NCBI GenBank assembly: GCA_030653545.1
Contig: JAURZE010000022.1
Span: forward strand, 496,001-560,000
Source of the DNA: Nitrospira sp.
Lineage (GTDB): Bacteria; Nitrospirota; Nitrospiria; Nitrospirales; Nitrospiraceae
DNA: 64,000 nt
Direction: 5' to 3'
Shown: piece by piece, positions 63,280-64,000 of the stretch
How the letters are laid out: each line of letters starts with the position of its first letter
Numbering within the stretch: position 1 is the first letter of the stretch
Notes under the pieces: model-generated
Database searches by the model: none
Told to the model about the DNA's origin: nothing
The model's input: only the letters and a program-made list of their open reading frames with translations
Made by a program: the position numbers and the translations under genes

Positions 63280-63686
63280 TGGCAGACTCCCTCGTTCTGT
63301 CGACTGCTGACGACCTCAATTTACCGCCTCGCCAAACAAGAGGCAAGGACAGTGCCGAGGGTGCCCACACTCAGCCGGGAAGAATTCCTCCCGGCATAGC
63401 GCACTTCTGCCAGCTAGTTGGGGAACATCCCCACCCGGCGATGTTCTCCCGGCTCCGTCATCACTGATTGTCCCGGCCACCAGCAGAGCCCTCTTTTGTA
63501 CAGTGATCGCCCCGGCCTCCCCCCCGCTTCCCCGCAATTCCAAAGGCTTTAAATGGGAACTGACTCAATCCCATCAGGCATGTCCTTTGCGGTTTACCAG
63601 GTTGGTGCCTGACAGATCCCTGTATTGCATCGCATCGTCGATTAGGGCACCCTTCCCCTATCTCGTCGTTCCAAGAGGATCACGGT
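63280..63686. other. Intergenic region
   Basis: Nothing convincing is visible between the FN3 lipoprotein and the last gene. Confidence 0.4.
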
Positions 63687-64000
63687 ATGGCGCCCACACT
63701 GGTCCCCACACAAGTCCGTCGTCTGTGCGGACTTCTCTTGTCAGGCCTTCTCTTTTTCACCGCGGCGCTTGGAACAACTGGTCTCGCAGAAAGCGACGGA
63801 TCGATTCCGGCTCTGGCCCCGACCCCGCTATTCACAACGGCCCCTCCGCAGCGGTCCGCACCGTTGGCCCAGGCAAGCACCCCGCGCAAAGCCAGGGGAC
63901 GCTGGGTTCGGGATCAGCGTTCCGTCAACATCACCGCAGACGCGCTCCGTGCCCTCAATCCAATCAGTCCGGCACACCACACCGAATTCACGATCGACCT
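63687..64000 (+). CDS. Exported protein, truncated by the window end
   Basis: At least 104 residues are visible. A signal peptide (LCGLLLSGLLFFTAALGTTGLAESD) is followed by a Pro/Ala-rich segment and then RGRWVRDQRSVNITADALRALNPISPAHHTEF. The start has AAGAGGATC upstream. The rest lies outside the window, so no family can be named. Confidence 0.75.
   Translation, partial: MAPTLVPTQVRRLCGLLLSGLLFFTAALGTTGLAESDGSIPALAPTPLFTTAPPQRSAPLAQASTPRKARGRWVRDQRSVNITADALRALNPISPAHHTEFTID

Overview
The window reads as chromosomal DNA of a Gram-negative, moderately GC-rich bacterium. It encodes OprO/OprP-like outer-membrane porins, many lipoproteins with lipobox signals, TauT/molybdate-type importers, a JDVT-CTERM protease-sorting pair, a bacterial PolB2-like polymerase and a methyl-branched fatty-acid gene set. 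Together these best fit Nitrospira or a close relative (phylum Nitrospirota). This is inference from gene content; no rRNA or other decisive marker is present.

Layout. 1-4.0 kb: a secreted protein, a DUF2630 protein and a fused glycosyltransferase/polysaccharide-export ATPase. 4.3-7.8 kb: small stress and envelope genes (secreted Pro-rich protein, 45-aa metallothionein, TPR lipoprotein, VIT-type metal transporter, CsbD-like, Spy/CpxP-like, lmo0937-like). 7.9-10.6 kb: AI-2E family permease and RNase II homologue. 10.7-14.2 kb: fatty-acid desaturase, CFA-synthase-type methyltransferase and FAD oxidoreductase, a probable route to mid-chain methyl-branched fatty acids. 14.8-16.3 kb: small proteins including a YajD-type HNH nuclease. 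16.3-19.8 kb: intramembrane protease MrtJ and its JDVT-CTERM subtilase. 20.4-25.9 kb: beta-barrel protein, YchF, VF530, YaeQ, a duplicated-domain secreted protein and an SUI1-type factor. 26.2-27.9 kb: tRNA-Met and a secreted glycosidase-like protein.

28.2-32.4 kb holds the most striking locus: six tightly packed minus-strand genes led by a self-cleaving XRE-S24 repressor that sits on its own 17-bp palindrome, followed by two small proteins, a RadA-like ATPase without a Walker A loop, a small helical protein, and an exonuclease-dead family-B DNA polymerase with degenerate motifs B and C. It looks like a damage-inducible, imuA/imuB/dnaE2-like module built on a PolB2-type enzyme.

32.7-46.6 kb holds two divergent transport clusters. 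The minus one is XRE/PBP regulator, SBP lipoprotein, lipoprotein, porin, ModA, lipoprotein, ModB, ModC. The plus one is YezD, porin, ModA-like SBP, lipoprotein, TauA/SsuA-like SBP, ATPase, permease. They share a duplicated porin/SBP/lipoprotein set and probably import oxyanions such as molybdate plus a sulfonate-like substrate. 46.6-49.5 kb: a histidine kinase/NtrC-type regulator pair. 49.7-53.4 kb: PilZ, PNPOx-fold, lipase-like, lipoprotein and MOSC proteins. 53.5-55.0 kb: exported truncated haemoglobin, Cys-rich MarR regulator and DUF2024 protein, with a clear MarR-type operator. 55.4-60.6 kb: Tex, a J-domain/ERCC4 nuclease fusion, TrmL and GalE. 61.0-64.0 kb: TPR protein, FN3 lipoprotein and a truncated exported protein at the window edge.
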